A stretch of 64,000 nt of DNA from Caldilineaceae bacterium (GTDB lineage: Bacteria; Chloroflexota; Anaerolineae; Caldilineales; Caldilineaceae): positions 1 through 64,000 of the forward strand of contig JAPKMW010000024.1 in the NCBI GenBank assembly GCA_026645575.1, read 5' to 3'. Below, piece by piece: positions 36,042 to 43,806 of the stretch. Numbering within the stretch: position 1 is the stretch's first letter; every line of letters starts with the position of its first letter. A model generated the notes under the pieces. That model made no database searches. It saw only the letters and a program-made list of their open reading frames with translations, and was not told where the DNA came from. The position numbers were made by a program, and so were the translations under genes.

Positions 36042-36841
36042 TGGACGACCAACTGTTACGTCAGTTGCAGACGGGACCGTTAGCGCCCTCTTTGCAACTG
36101 ATCCAGCGCGCCGAAACCGTCGTTATCGGTGAATCGGGCGCACAGGTCTACCGCATGTGGGATGCGCACCAGCCAGTCAGTTTCCTCAAAATCGGTCCGC
36201 ACGCCGGATTGACAACGCTGGCCGATGATGCGGCGCGGCTTACCTGGTTGGCAAATCGTCTACCGGTGCCGCAAGTGCTGGCCTATCACGAGGATGAGCA
36301 GCACTGTTATCTGCTAACATCGGTAATCCCTGGTGTAGACACCGCCACCCTGGCCGAGCAGCCAACGACCGATATTGCCCAAGTGGTGCGCTTACTCGCC
36401 GTGGGCCTGCGCCAGATCCATGCTGTGCCGGCGGCGGATTGTCCCTTTGACTACCGTTTGCCACGTGAAATCGAACGCGTGCGGGGGCGGATCGAACAGG
36501 GCTTGCTAGACGAACGCGACTTTGGCGGACGCAGGAAAGGGTACACCGTTGACGACCTTTTTGCCGAATTGCTGGCGACAGCGCCAACGGATGAGGATCT
36601 CGTTCTCACCCACGGCGACTACTGTCTGCCCAACATTCTGCTTGATGGGGATCGGGTCAGCGGCTTTGTGGATTTGGGGCGCGTCGGCATTGGCGATCGC
36701 TATCGCGACCTGGCGCTGGCCCGACAGAGCTTGATTCGCAATTGTGGGGCGGCTTGGGTGCCTCTCTTTTTTGTTGAATATGGGCTGCCCCAGCCCGATG
36801 AAGCGAAATTAACCTTTTACGAGTTGCTGGATGAGTTTTAG
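36041..36841 (+). CDS. APH(3')-like small-molecule kinase
   Basis: A 266-residue eukaryotic-kinase-like phosphotransferase. Motifs are SFLKIGPH with the ATP-binding Lys (about 50), THGDYCLPNILL with catalytic Asp (about 190), and GFVDLGRVGIGDRYRDLAL with the metal-binding Asp (about 208) and the DLGR-G--DRY-D-A pattern typical of APH(3') enzymes. These phosphorylate aminoglycosides, but chromosomal relatives use sugars, amino sugars or other alcohols. Its place inside a catabolic operon, overlapping the M24 gene by one base, argues for a metabolic substrate. Resistance cannot be excluded from sequence. Length equals that of classical APH(3'). Confidence 0.85.
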   Translation: MDDQLLRQLQTGPLAPSLQLIQRAETVVIGESGAQVYRMWDAHQPVSFLKIGPHAGLTTLADDAARLTWLANRLPVPQVLAYHEDEQHCYLLTSVIPGVDTATLAEQPTTDIAQVVRLLAVGLRQIHAVPAADCPFDYRLPREIERVRGRIEQGLLDERDFGGRRKGYTVDDLFAELLATAPTDEDLVLTHGDYCLPNILLDGDRVSGFVDLGRVGIGDRYRDLALARQSLIRNCGAAWVPLFFVEYGLPQPDEAKLTFYELLDEF

Positions 36842-36842
36842 C

Positions 36843-36960
36843 GCGTGGGTTGAAACCCACGCCGACCCTCAGCCGTCGCTCCGCGACTGAGGTACTTACG
36901 ACTAGCCGCAGCGCGGCGACTGACGGTAGCCCGGCCTTTCAAGGCCGGAGCCACAAATTT
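36843..36960. repeat. Cluster of short hairpins in operon leader
   Basis: Three or four hairpins stand in a row between the kinase and TPP beta-type genes. They are GCGTGGGTT/AACCCACGC (36843-36862), CCTCAG with its partner CTGAGG (about 36867-36892) enclosing CGTCGC/GCGAC, and CCGGCCTT/AAGGCCGG (36931-36948). Repeat-like composition suggests an interspersed element. Confidence 0.75.
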
Positions 36961-36975
36961 TACGGAGAATGGTCT

Positions 36976-37563
36976 ATGAAACGAGCCGAGTGTATTAAAG
37001 CGCTCTATCCTGAGTTTGCCGAGTGTCTGGTGGTGACGATCATGGGCGCGTGTGCGCAGGAGTTGTATGATCTAGGCCACCAGGAAAACTTTTTCTATTT
37101 GCAACACGCGATGGGGTTGGCCTCGTCGATCGGCTTGGGCGTGGCGATGAATCTGCCCAATGAGCGAGTGGTGGTGCTGGATGGCGATGGGTCGGTCTTG
37201 ATGAACTTGGGGACGCTGGCGACGCTGGCGCGCTACCGCCCGCGCAACCTGATCCACATCGTCTTTGACAACGGCAGCCTGCTCTCCACGGGCGGCTTTG
37301 CCACCCACACCACCACCGGCTTGACCGACTTGGCTTTGATCGCGCGTGGCGCCGGTTGCCCCCATGTGGATGCCGTCAACAATATATACGATTTCATGGA
37401 AGCCGCCGCCGATGCCTTTGACCGCAACGATCTCAGCGTCATCGTCGCCAAAGTCGAAGCCGTCGGTCCCGACCACTTTGGCATGGATCTCAAACTGCCG
37501 GAGAATGCCATCCGCTTTGAACGCTATATTCGGGAACGCAAAAAGGCGAAGCGTGCTGCGTGA
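36976..37563 (+). CDS. TPP-dependent decarboxylase beta-type subunit (sulfopyruvate decarboxylase ComE-like)
   Basis: A 195-residue protein equal to the C-terminal PP domain of TPP enzymes. The cofactor motif is VVVLDGDGSVLMNLGTLATL followed 26 residues after GDG by VFDNGSL, giving the GDG-N signature for Mg-diphosphate binding. FYLQHAMGLASSIGLGVAM is the usual preceding helix. With the alpha-type product at 33561 it should form a complete decarboxylase acting on a 2-oxo acid such as sulfopyruvate, phosphonopyruvate or a related acid. The two halves are separated by three genes, which is unusual since ComD and ComE genes normally adjoin. GGAGAATGGTCT lies before the ATG. Confidence 0.88.
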   Translation: MKRAECIKALYPEFAECLVVTIMGACAQELYDLGHQENFFYLQHAMGLASSIGLGVAMNLPNERVVVLDGDGSVLMNLGTLATLARYRPRNLIHIVFDNGSLLSTGGFATHTTTGLTDLALIARGAGCPHVDAVNNIYDFMEAAADAFDRNDLSVIVAKVEAVGPDHFGMDLKLPENAIRFERYIRERKKAKRAA

Positions 37564-37580
37564 TACGTGCTGCGTGCCCA

Positions 37581-37656
37581 ATATCATCGCGAATCTTAGG
37601 ATTAGCGAATCACGTCAGGAAAAAAGATTCGTTAATCCTAAGATTCGCGGTGATAT
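37581..37656. repeat. 31-bp near-perfect inverted repeat
   Basis: Arms 37581-37611 and 37626-37656 pair with about two mismatches around a 14-nt A-rich loop. It lies 18 nt after the stop of the TPP beta-type gene, as expected for the operon's 3' end. Confidence 0.9.
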
Positions 37657-37765
37657 GACTAGGTAACGTAGCCAATCAAAACTTATTTGATAAACACTGC
37701 GTCATTCGTGCTGAACTGTGTCAATCACCCAATACCCAATATCCTAATCACCAAAGGAGACCCGT

Positions 37766-38554
37766 ATGAGTTCACCTGTTACCGTCCTGTCCTTACTTGT
37801 GGAAGAGTTGCGCAATGGGCGCGTCAAGGTGGTCGATCTGACCCAGCCGTTGGGGCCGGAGACGCCGGTGATCGAGTTGCCGCCGATCTTTGCCCCGTCG
37901 CCGGGGTTGTCGATCACGGAAATTTCGCACTATGACGACAAGGGGCCGGCTTGGTACTGGAACACCATTACGCTGGGCGAGCATACCGGCACCCACTTTG
38001 ACGCGCCGGCGCACTGGATCACCGGCAAAGATCGCGCCAACAACACCACTGACACTATCCCCGTGCGCCAGTTTGTCGGCCCGGCCTGTGTCATCGATGT
38101 AAGCAAAGAGGTGGCGCTCTACGAAGATTTCCTGCTGACGCGCGAGCATGTGCAGGCGTGGGAGGGGGAACATGGCAAGATTCCGGCGGGGGCATGGTTG
38201 TTGCTGCGCACCGACTGGTCGAAGCGCCAGGGCAAGGAAGCGTTCCTCAACGCCAAGGCCGATGGCCCCCACTCGCCCGGCTTCCACCCCGATTGTGTGC
38301 GCTTCCTGGCCATGGAACGGGACGTATTGGGCGTTGGCGTCGAAACGGTCGGCACCGATGCCGGTCAGGCCGCCAGCTTTGACCCGCCCTTCCCGGCGCA
38401 CAACCTGATGCAGGGCAACGGCAAGTTTGGCCTGGCGAGTCTCTGCAATCTCGATCAACTGCCGGCCACCGGCGCTGTTGTGATCGCGGCGCCGCTCAAG
38501 ATCGTCAACGGCTCCGGTAGCCCGCTACGCGTATTAGCGCTGACACCGGCCTAG
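37766..38554 (+). CDS. Cyclase family protein (kynurenine formamidase-like)
   Basis: A 262-residue metal-dependent hydrolase of the cyclase/arylformamidase fold. The metal-binding motif GEHTGTHFDAPAHW (about 71-84) gives the HxGTHxDxPxH pattern. The conserved strand GAWLLLRTDWSKRQG and GVGVETVGTDAG are also present. Members hydrolyse N-formylkynurenine, isatin or similar amides; the substrate here is unknown. AAAGGAGA precedes the ATG at 37766. No tryptophan-degradation gene is nearby, so kynurenine is not favoured. Confidence 0.87.
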   Translation: MSSPVTVLSLLVEELRNGRVKVVDLTQPLGPETPVIELPPIFAPSPGLSITEISHYDDKGPAWYWNTITLGEHTGTHFDAPAHWITGKDRANNTTDTIPVRQFVGPACVIDVSKEVALYEDFLLTREHVQAWEGEHGKIPAGAWLLLRTDWSKRQGKEAFLNAKADGPHSPGFHPDCVRFLAMERDVLGVGVETVGTDAGQAASFDPPFPAHNLMQGNGKFGLASLCNLDQLPATGAVVIAAPLKIVNGSGSPLRVLALTPA

Positions 38555-38567
38555 TCCACTTTCGTCC

Positions 38568-38635
38568 CGTAGGGACGATTGAGTTTAGGAAGAGTATAAG
38601 CATTTCCTTCTCCCCTAAACTCAGTCGTCCCTACG
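38568..38635. repeat. 22-bp perfect inverted repeat
   Basis: Arms CGTAGGGACGATTGAGTTTA and two further bases (38568-38589) are exactly complementary to 38614-38635. It begins 14 nt after the stop of the cyclase gene. The outer GTAGGG core is like that of several other repeats here. Confidence 0.9.
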
Positions 38636-38727
38636 GACGAGTATACTGTAAGCCAGATAATAGATACCATTGGGGGTCTTTGTTATGGTGGTGTCAAGCT
38701 AAAGTACGTATGAACAGGGTTGAAAGG

Positions 38728-39336
38728 ATGAATGTGGTTTTACGTAAAGCGCGTTTCGTACAGATGTTGCTTGTCTTTGTGCTAGTGACATCCTTGACAA
38801 GTTGTGCAAGTCCCCATCAATTTAGCGGCAGCGTACTGGAAAGTCCGACCCCCGCCTTTGCATTTGAGGGGACAAATTATACCGGCGACTCCTTCCGCCT
38901 GAGTGATCACCACGGGAAAGTGGTGGTCATCTTCTTCGGTTACACCTTCTGCCCCGACATCTGTCCGTTGACCCTGGCAAATTTGAAACAGGTCGCGGAT
39001 CAGTTGGGGGAAAAAGCGCAGGATCTGGCCGTGGTCTTCATCACCGTTGACCCGGAACGGGATACGGTTGAGCGACTGGCAACCTATGTGAACGCCTTTA
39101 GTCCCGATTTCTACGGTGTGCGCATGGAAGGGCAGATGTACGAAGCCACCAAAAAGGCCTATGGCGTCTATGCCGAAAAGAGCAACGTTGATACCGGCAA
39201 CGCCGACAGCTACTTTGTCGATCATACCGGCGGCGTCTACATTATCGACAAGAACGGCGACTGGCGTGAACTCTTCCGCCACGACGCCACGGTAGAGATG
39301 CTGTTACCGGATATTGAATATTGGCTGGAGCAATGA
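38728..39336 (+). CDS. SCO1/SenC family copper chaperone lipoprotein
   Basis: A 202-residue exported thioredoxin-fold protein. A basic start and hydrophobic core lead to the lipobox LTSC at about Cys 26. The copper-binding motif is FFGYTFCPDICPLTL (CxxxC about 77-81) and the third ligand is His in SYFVDHTGGVYII (about 166). SCO proteins deliver copper to the CuA site of cytochrome oxidase subunit II and act as thiol-disulfide enzymes. ATG 38728 gives the cleanest signal peptide. ATG 38710 and TTG 38680 are possible, and none has a good ribosome site. It converges on the PCuAC gene, the usual partner in copper delivery. Confidence 0.9.
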   Translation: MNVVLRKARFVQMLLVFVLVTSLTSCASPHQFSGSVLESPTPAFAFEGTNYTGDSFRLSDHHGKVVVIFFGYTFCPDICPLTLANLKQVADQLGEKAQDLAVVFITVDPERDTVERLATYVNAFSPDFYGVRMEGQMYEATKKAYGVYAEKSNVDTGNADSYFVDHTGGVYIIDKNGDWRELFRHDATVEMLLPDIEYWLEQ

Positions 39337-39397
39337 GTAGTTCAGTAAGATAGTAAGACAGTGGTAGGTAACTGTCCTACTGTCTTACTGAACTACT
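39336..39397. repeat. Inverted repeat between convergent copper genes
   Basis: AGTAGTTCAGTAAGA (39336-39350) pairs with TCTTACTGAACTACT (39383-39397), and pairing extends inward with a bulge through TAGTAAGACAGT. It overlaps the last base of the SCO1 stop codon and ends 5 nt before the PCuAC stop. Confidence 0.88.
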
Positions 39398-39401
39398 ATT
39401 T

Positions 39402-40289
39402 TCACCCGCCATGCTGATGCTCACCACCTGGCGCGCTGCCAGGGGCGACGATGGGCACGGTGACGCTGATGGCGGGGGCATGTTGGAAGCGCAGGGTCAG
39501 GGTAAAGCTTTCGCCTTCGACCAGCGGCGCTTTGAGGTTGACCAGCATCACATGTTTGCCGCCGGGCGCCAGGGTGACGCTGCCACCGGCAGGAAGGTCA
39601 AAGCCATCGGGCCGTGGTTCCATGCGGATGACATTGTTCTCTTCAACGCTTTCGTGCAGTTCTGCCGCAGCGGCGACATCACTTTCCACAGCGACGAGAC
39701 GATCAGCCTGCGCTGTGTTGTTCATCACCATAAAGTAGACCGCGCCGTTGCCGCCGGCCAGGGGTGACGCTGGCGCCATCACATCATGCACCATCATCTG
39801 TCCGGCTGTTTGCGCACCGGTTGCTTCGTCGGCACTCGCATCATGAATTTGCACGCCGCCATCGGTTACGGTCACTTCCACATCTTTGGTTGCTTCGCTT
39901 CCGTCGGCCAGTGTTGCCGTCACGGTGACAATCCAATCGCCCAACATGGAGAATTGAAAGGGCAGCCGGTAGATGCCGTCGGTTGCACCGTCAGCGTCAT
40001 CGTGCACGGGGTCGGTCAACACGGGAACCATGCCGGCATGATTCATGTTACCTTCCAGCGCAACGGTGGCGTCGGTAATGGGCGCTTGAGCGGGGTTGCG
40101 CAGTTGCACCTGAAGTTCATTGGCGTTTTGGCTGGGCAGCAACGTAATTTGGACCGCCGGCGAGGAAGATGCTTCCTCGCCGGAACCACAGGCGATAAGC
40201 ATGGGCAGCAACAAGAGCGTTGGTAGGATCACCTGCCAAAGGCAGGTGTTAGTCAACAGTTGCACAAGAGCCTTGGTATAACGGCTCAT
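39402..40289 (-). CDS. FixH/YtkA-like and PCuAC copper chaperone fusion lipoprotein
   Basis: A 295-residue lipoprotein. A hydrophobic stretch LLLLPMLIAC ends at Cys 34. The first domain (about 40-145) resembles the YtkA/FixH-like fold: AVQITLLPSQNANELQVQLR, NMNHAGMVPV and GDWIVTVTATL. The second domain (about 160-285) is PCuAC: ELHESVEENNVIRM and GGKHVMLVNLK give the H-M-HxM copper site. The tail GGEHQHGG adds more His. PCuAC proteins hand copper to cytochrome oxidase with SCO1, encoded convergently here. The ATG at 40289 is fixed by AAGGAG and the signal peptide; a longer upstream open frame is not coding. The two domains together in one lipoprotein are uncommon. Confidence 0.85.
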   Translation of the reverse strand: MSRYTKALVQLLTNTCLWQVILPTLLLLPMLIACGSGEEASSSPAVQITLLPSQNANELQVQLRNPAQAPITDATVALEGNMNHAGMVPVLTDPVHDDADGATDGIYRLPFQFSMLGDWIVTVTATLADGSEATKDVEVTVTDGGVQIHDASADEATGAQTAGQMMVHDVMAPASPLAGGNGAVYFMVMNNTAQADRLVAVESDVAAAAELHESVEENNVIRMEPRPDGFDLPAGGSVTLAPGGKHVMLVNLKAPLVEGESFTLTLRFQHAPAISVTVPIVAPGSAPGGEHQHGG

Positions 40290-40536
40290 AACAGACACAC
40301 TCCTTCTATGCGGAAAAACAAGCTTCTGAATTATTGTAGCCGGAGTTGTCCATAGCGCCAAACCAGGGCAAGAAACGAAATTTACGCCTTGCCCATAGGC
40401 TGATTCTTGGTGCAACCCACCCTTTGTTATAATCAGTAAAGCGCAACGACCGGCGCCGGTTACGGACCGGCTATGAACGACTCTTTGCGATCTACTGGTT
40501 ATCATTAGAAGACCACGCTCAACCAAAGGACCCATC

Positions 40537-41727
40537 ATGCGAATCACCGATCTCAAATGTGCGATTTTGGGCAATGCGCCGGTGGTGCGCATCACCACCG
40601 ATGCCGGGCTGGAGGGCTATGGCCAGGCCGAGCGCTTTAAGCCCTATCTCAAGCCCCATGTGTTGTTTTACCGGGATCTGATCCTGGGCGAAGACCCGAC
40701 CAACGTCGAGCGGGTGATGTTGAAGATCCGGCGCATGGGGGCGTTCAAGCCGTGGGGGAGTGCGGTCAGTGCGATTGAGGTGGCGCTCTGGGACATTGCC
40801 GGCCAGGCGGCGGGGCTGCCCATCTACAAATTGCTGGGCGGCAAGGTGCGCGACCAGATCCGCGTCTACAACACGGCCATCGACTTTCCCATGCCCGATC
40901 AATCCCCCCAGGCGTGCGCCGACCACGTCGCCAAAGTCAAGGCGCTGCCGGAGGGCTTTTGTATCATCAAACAGCCGGTCGCCTTTCACAGCCCCATGCC
41001 CGGCGCGGTGCCCAACTTTTTCTATGGCGAAGCGCAACCGCAAGGCCACCTGCGCAACCGCGGCCCGCTCACCGAACAGGGACTCAAGCATCTGGTCGCC
41101 TGTGTCGCCGCCATGAAGGAGGTGCTGGGCGACGAGGTGGGACTGGCGCTTGACTGCGGCCCTGGCTTTTTCCCAGCGGATGCGCTGCGCTTTGCCCAGG
41201 CCGTCGAACCCTACAACCTGATGTGGCTGGAAGATATGATCACCGGCGACTACAGCCCCTACGTATGCGCCGACCTCTACCGGGCAGTGACCCGCAGCAC
41301 CACCACCCCGATCCACACCGGCGAACAGATCTACCTGCGCCAGAACTTTGTCGAACTGCTGACCCAGAAGGCCGTCAACATCATCGGCCCCGACCCGCTC
41401 GATGTGGGTGGGCTGGCCGAACTCAAGTGGGTGGCCGAATATGCCGACCTGCATGGCGTCCAGATTGCGCCCCACGGCGTCGGCAACGGGCTGATTGGGC
41501 TGGCTGCGCTGGTGCAGGTGGCGGCGACCCTGCCGCAAAACCTGATCGCTTGTGAATACCCCTTCGCCCGCCCCGAATGGTGGTATGAGATTGTCGAGGG
41601 GCTGCCCGATCCCATTGTCAAAAACAGCCTAATCGAAGTCTGGGATCGACCGGGGTTGGGGATCACGATCAACAAGAAAGCGGCCCAGCACTACTTGCAA
41701 GCTGGAGATGAAGATTTCTTTGCATAA
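40537..41727 (+). CDS. Mandelate racemase/muconate lactonizing enzyme family protein
   Basis: A 396-residue enolase-superfamily enzyme. The N-terminal cap has ILGEDPTNVERVMLKI. Candidate catalytic residues are Lys in CIIKQP (about 146), metal ligands Asp in LALDCGPGFF (about 204), Glu in WLEDM (about 231) and Glu in HTGEQIYLR (about 265), and His in IAPHGVGN (about 311), the place of the general base in the mandelate racemase subgroup. It is a probable acid-sugar dehydratase, distinct from the enzyme at 10858 (loop lengths differ). AAAGGA precedes the ATG. It is monocistronic and ends in the palindrome at 41741. Confidence 0.88.
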   Translation: MRITDLKCAILGNAPVVRITTDAGLEGYGQAERFKPYLKPHVLFYRDLILGEDPTNVERVMLKIRRMGAFKPWGSAVSAIEVALWDIAGQAAGLPIYKLLGGKVRDQIRVYNTAIDFPMPDQSPQACADHVAKVKALPEGFCIIKQPVAFHSPMPGAVPNFFYGEAQPQGHLRNRGPLTEQGLKHLVACVAAMKEVLGDEVGLALDCGPGFFPADALRFAQAVEPYNLMWLEDMITGDYSPYVCADLYRAVTRSTTTPIHTGEQIYLRQNFVELLTQKAVNIIGPDPLDVGGLAELKWVAEYADLHGVQIAPHGVGNGLIGLAALVQVAATLPQNLIACEYPFARPEWWYEIVEGLPDPIVKNSLIEVWDRPGLGITINKKAAQHYLQAGDEDFFA

Positions 41728-41740
41728 GGCACATTCCAAG

Positions 41741-41776
41741 AAATAAGTATCCGTAGGCGCCTACGGATACTTATTT
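41741..41776. repeat. Perfect 36-bp palindrome, no loop
   Basis: Positions 41741-41758 are exactly complementary to 41759-41776 with zero spacer (centre GGC|GCC). It lies 14 nt after the stop codon of the enolase-family gene. The 3' side ends in TTATTTT, so it could terminate transcription from the left. Confidence 0.92.
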
Positions 41777-41900
41777 TACTTTTTAAAACGCCTAAGTATA
41801 CTTGCTTTGGGATTGTGTGGGTGAGGTTGTGAATGATCTAGCAAGAGTTTAGAGAGTGGATGGTGGCTTCTTTATCCAGTCCACCATCCACCATCCGCGA

Positions 41901-42137
41901 CTACGGATACGCCTGCCGATGCGCCCCGTAATAGCTGAAGAGACCGGCGAAGAAGGAAGTGATGGCGATCATGGTCAATGTCCACCCCAGATCCGTGCCT
42001 TCAATCGGCGGGATGATCATAAAGATCAACCAGCCAACGATCACATTGACGATCAACGAAATAATGCCGGCGGTGACGGCGCCGCCCCACGGACTGCCGG
42101 TGCGGGTGTTTGGTGTATCGGTGACACGAGTTGTCAT
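41901..42137 (-). CDS. Small two-helix membrane protein
   Basis: A 78-residue protein with two predicted membrane helices, about 22-44 (TAGIISLIVNVIVGWLIFMI) and about 52-70 (WTLTMIAITSFFAGLFSYY). A soluble Thr-rich N-terminus precedes them. I do not recognise a family. AGGAGAAACGCT before the ATG is a good ribosome site, which supports it as a real gene. It may be a small membrane subunit or stress peptide. Confidence 0.65.
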   Translation of the reverse strand: MTTRVTDTPNTRTGSPWGGAVTAGIISLIVNVIVGWLIFMIIPPIEGTDLGWTLTMIAITSFFAGLFSYYGAHRQAYP

Positions 42138-42457
42138 AGCGTTTCTCCTGATTCTCTGTTACTTGTGATCTTCTGTACCTTTGGGTTGAGACAGTTCTGC
42201 GTTCCGCCGTTAGCCAAAGCAAGCGCAACAGCAAGAACAATAATCTCTCCCATCGGGGCAGCGCTCGATTCCCATCGGGTTGTATAGAGCGCTCGCGTGC
42301 CTATTAACTTGCCGCAAATCACCCTAAAGCGGTATAGGTAGAGGTACAAGGGGGAGACATAGAGTTGCTATAACCTGCCTATGTGTACAACCTAAACAAG
42401 CAAAAGAGCGCTCAGCCATAGCCAAGCGCTCTTTTGCTTGTGATCAAAATGTAACCG
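42138..42457. other. Gene-free stretch with terminator hairpin
   Basis: Nothing coding is recognised. A 16-bp hairpin at 42397-42440 terminates the Met-rich gene, and the remainder is leader DNA of the two-helix gene. Confidence 0.55.
42397..42440 (-). terminator. 16-bp stem terminator hairpin
   Basis: CAAGCAAAAGAGCGCT (42397-42412) and AGCGCTCTTTTGCTTG (42425-42440) pair perfectly over a 12-nt loop. It lies just beyond the stop of the minus-strand gene at 42458. The stem itself contains AAAAG/CTTTT. Confidence 0.75.
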
Positions 42458-42922
42458 TTATTCAGACGGCACGGGTGTTGGGCTTACCGTAGGGGCATTG
42501 TTCCAGAAGTTCGGCCCCCTGTTCCAGGAAAAACCCCACCAATTATCTTGCCCTCTCATGCCGCGGCCCATCATGCCGCGACCCATCATGCCGCCGTTCA
42601 TATTATCACTCATCCCACCTTGGCGCTGTTGCTGCATCATCCCCATGCCGCGCCCTTCCCCATTCATACCAGGGCAGCTTTCCTGTTCCGCCATCCATCC
42701 CAACCGCTGGCTGACAAAGTCTGCGCCGTGGATTTGCGTCATCCGTTGGATCTGTTCTGCCCAGGCTTTTGGACCAAAGCGTTGTTCCATCTGCTGGAGC
42801 ATGTTGGTTGGCGGCGTGGGGGTGGCGGGATCGCTTTGCGCCCAAGCGCTGCCGGCATAGACAACCAGGGCAAAGGAAACAATCATGATCACGACGAATA
42901 GTCGTTTTGTTGACGTTTTCAT
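42458..42922 (-). CDS. Secreted Met/Gly-rich protein
   Basis: A 154-residue protein. The signal peptide is about residues 1-28 (LFVVIMIVSFALVVYA, then GSAWAQ as a cleavage site). A helical segment, MLQQMEQRFGPKAWAEQIQRMT, follows. The C-terminal half is rich in Met and Gly, with three repeats of MMGRGM. Methionine clusters of this kind often bind copper or silver, and neighbouring SCO1 and PCuAC genes fit that idea, but no homologue is recognised. The ATG at 42922 is preceded by AAGGAG; a TTG at 42928 is an alternative. Confidence 0.7.
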   Translation of the reverse strand: MKTSTKRLFVVIMIVSFALVVYAGSAWAQSDPATPTPPTNMLQQMEQRFGPKAWAEQIQRMTQIHGADFVSQRLGWMAEQESCPGMNGEGRGMGMMQQQRQGGMSDNMNGGMMGRGMMGRGMRGQDNWWGFSWNRGPNFWNNAPTVSPTPVPSE

Positions 42923-42949
42923 CTTCAATCTCCTTCTATCAGTGACCGG

Positions 42950-43204
42950 CTACAGTGTTGGCTGGTCTTGTTGGCGGGGGCTGATACTTTTATTATCGCA
43001 CCCACTTGTGAAGGAGATGTGAATTGTTGATGAGCGAATTGCGTCGACGTGCAGAACCGTACAACGCGTCTCGGCGCCGACAGGCGGGAGTTGGTCGGCA
43101 ATGTCGGGGCAGCAGACCTGAAGCCAGGCCCGCGCTTCCCGGCGCAAGGCGGGATCACCCGATTGGGTGGCGTCTTGGATTGCGTGCTGTACCATTTCAT
43201 CCAT
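42950..43204 (-). CDS. Small hypothetical protein downstream of ssb
   Basis: An 84-residue protein. The N-terminal half (MDEMVQHAIQDATQSGD, then LRREARAWLQVCCPDIADQL) is an acidic helical region, and the sequence resembles small proteins of phage and plasmid replication modules, from memory only. Its ATG lies 12 nt after the ssb stop codon (ATG 43204; 43210 is possible), with GAGG in between, so it is translationally linked to ssb. The C-terminal half is Ser/Thr-rich and looks less constrained. Confidence 0.5.
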   Translation of the reverse strand: MDEMVQHAIQDATQSGDPALRREARAWLQVCCPDIADQLPPVGAETRCTVLHVDAIRSSTIHISFTSGCDNKSISPRQQDQPTL

Positions 43205-43215
43205 CACCATTTCCT

Positions 43216-43662
43216 CTAGAACGGAATGTCAATCGCCGCCTGCCGCTTACGGGGTTGCGGTTTGCCACTGGTCGGCGCTGGCTGCGGCATGGTTGGTTCA
43301 GCCATTTCATCCGTAAAGGGATTCTCCTCGTGATGGGCGGAATCGAGGAAACGGATAGTGCGGGCGGTGACTTCATTGGTGGCGGCCAGCTCACCCGTCT
43401 TGCTCACGTACGCCTGGGCATTTTCCACTTCGCCGACGACCATCACCCGGCGTCCTTTGCTCAAATGTTCGCTGACCACTTCGGCCAGCTTCTGCCAGGC
43501 GGTTATCCGGAACCAAACCACCTTTTCCTTTTGCTCACCATCCTGTCCCTGCCATTGCTTCTGCACGGCCATGCGAAAGCTACAGACCGGCACATTGCTG
43601 GCGGTGTAGCGCAGTTCCGGGTCGCTGCCCAGATTGCCGATGAGGGTAATTTGTTGATACAT
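43216..43662 (-). CDS. ssb: Single-stranded DNA-binding protein
   Basis: A 148-residue SSB. The OB fold occupies residues 1-105: MYQQITLIGNLGSDPELRYT, VCSFRMAVQKQW, VVWFRITAWQKLAEVV and LSKGRRVMVVGEV. A flexible Pro-rich linker leads to the C-terminal tip DIPF, the acidic-hydrophobic end that recruits partner proteins. It coats single-stranded DNA in replication and recombination. AAGGAG fixes the ATG at 43662. It follows the Rad52-like gene by 144 nt on the same strand, so this may be an accessory SSB tied to single-strand annealing and not the housekeeping copy. Confidence 0.93.
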   Translation of the reverse strand: MYQQITLIGNLGSDPELRYTASNVPVCSFRMAVQKQWQGQDGEQKEKVVWFRITAWQKLAEVVSEHLSKGRRVMVVGEVENAQAYVSKTGELAATNEVTARTIRFLDSAHHEENPFTDEMAEPTMPQPAPTSGKPQPRKRQAAIDIPF

Positions 43663-43701
43663 TGTTCTGTCTCCTTAACAAAATCATTCAACCCCTGTGG
43701 T

Positions 43702-43786
43702 CACAAGCAACGGTGCTTGTGGCAGGGGGAAGGCGTGTCATCATCTTACCTGTACGTGTTGCGGAACCGTTCAAACAGAACGGTTC
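43702..43786. repeat. Two short hairpins between rad52-like gene and ssb
   Basis: CACAAGCA/TGCTTGTG (43702-43721) and GAACCGTTC/GAACGGTTC (43764-43786). The second could be a hairpin downstream of the Rad52-like gene, or an operator upstream of ssb. Confidence 0.55.
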
Positions 43787-43806
43787 ACGCATTTGCGAGC
43801 TTAGCC

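Noticed and set aside
36041..36841. Kinase as acquired antibiotic resistance gene
   Set aside because: No mobile element or resistance cassette context; the operon overlap favours a resident metabolic enzyme, though resistance was not excluded.
39402..40598. Longer version of the PCuAC-type gene starting at 40598
   Set aside because: The first 103 codons have no family match. The signal peptide and AAGGAG point to the ATG at 40289.
40519..41538. 339-codon minus-strand frame
   Set aside because: Antisense shadow of the enolase-superfamily gene at 40537, without motifs.
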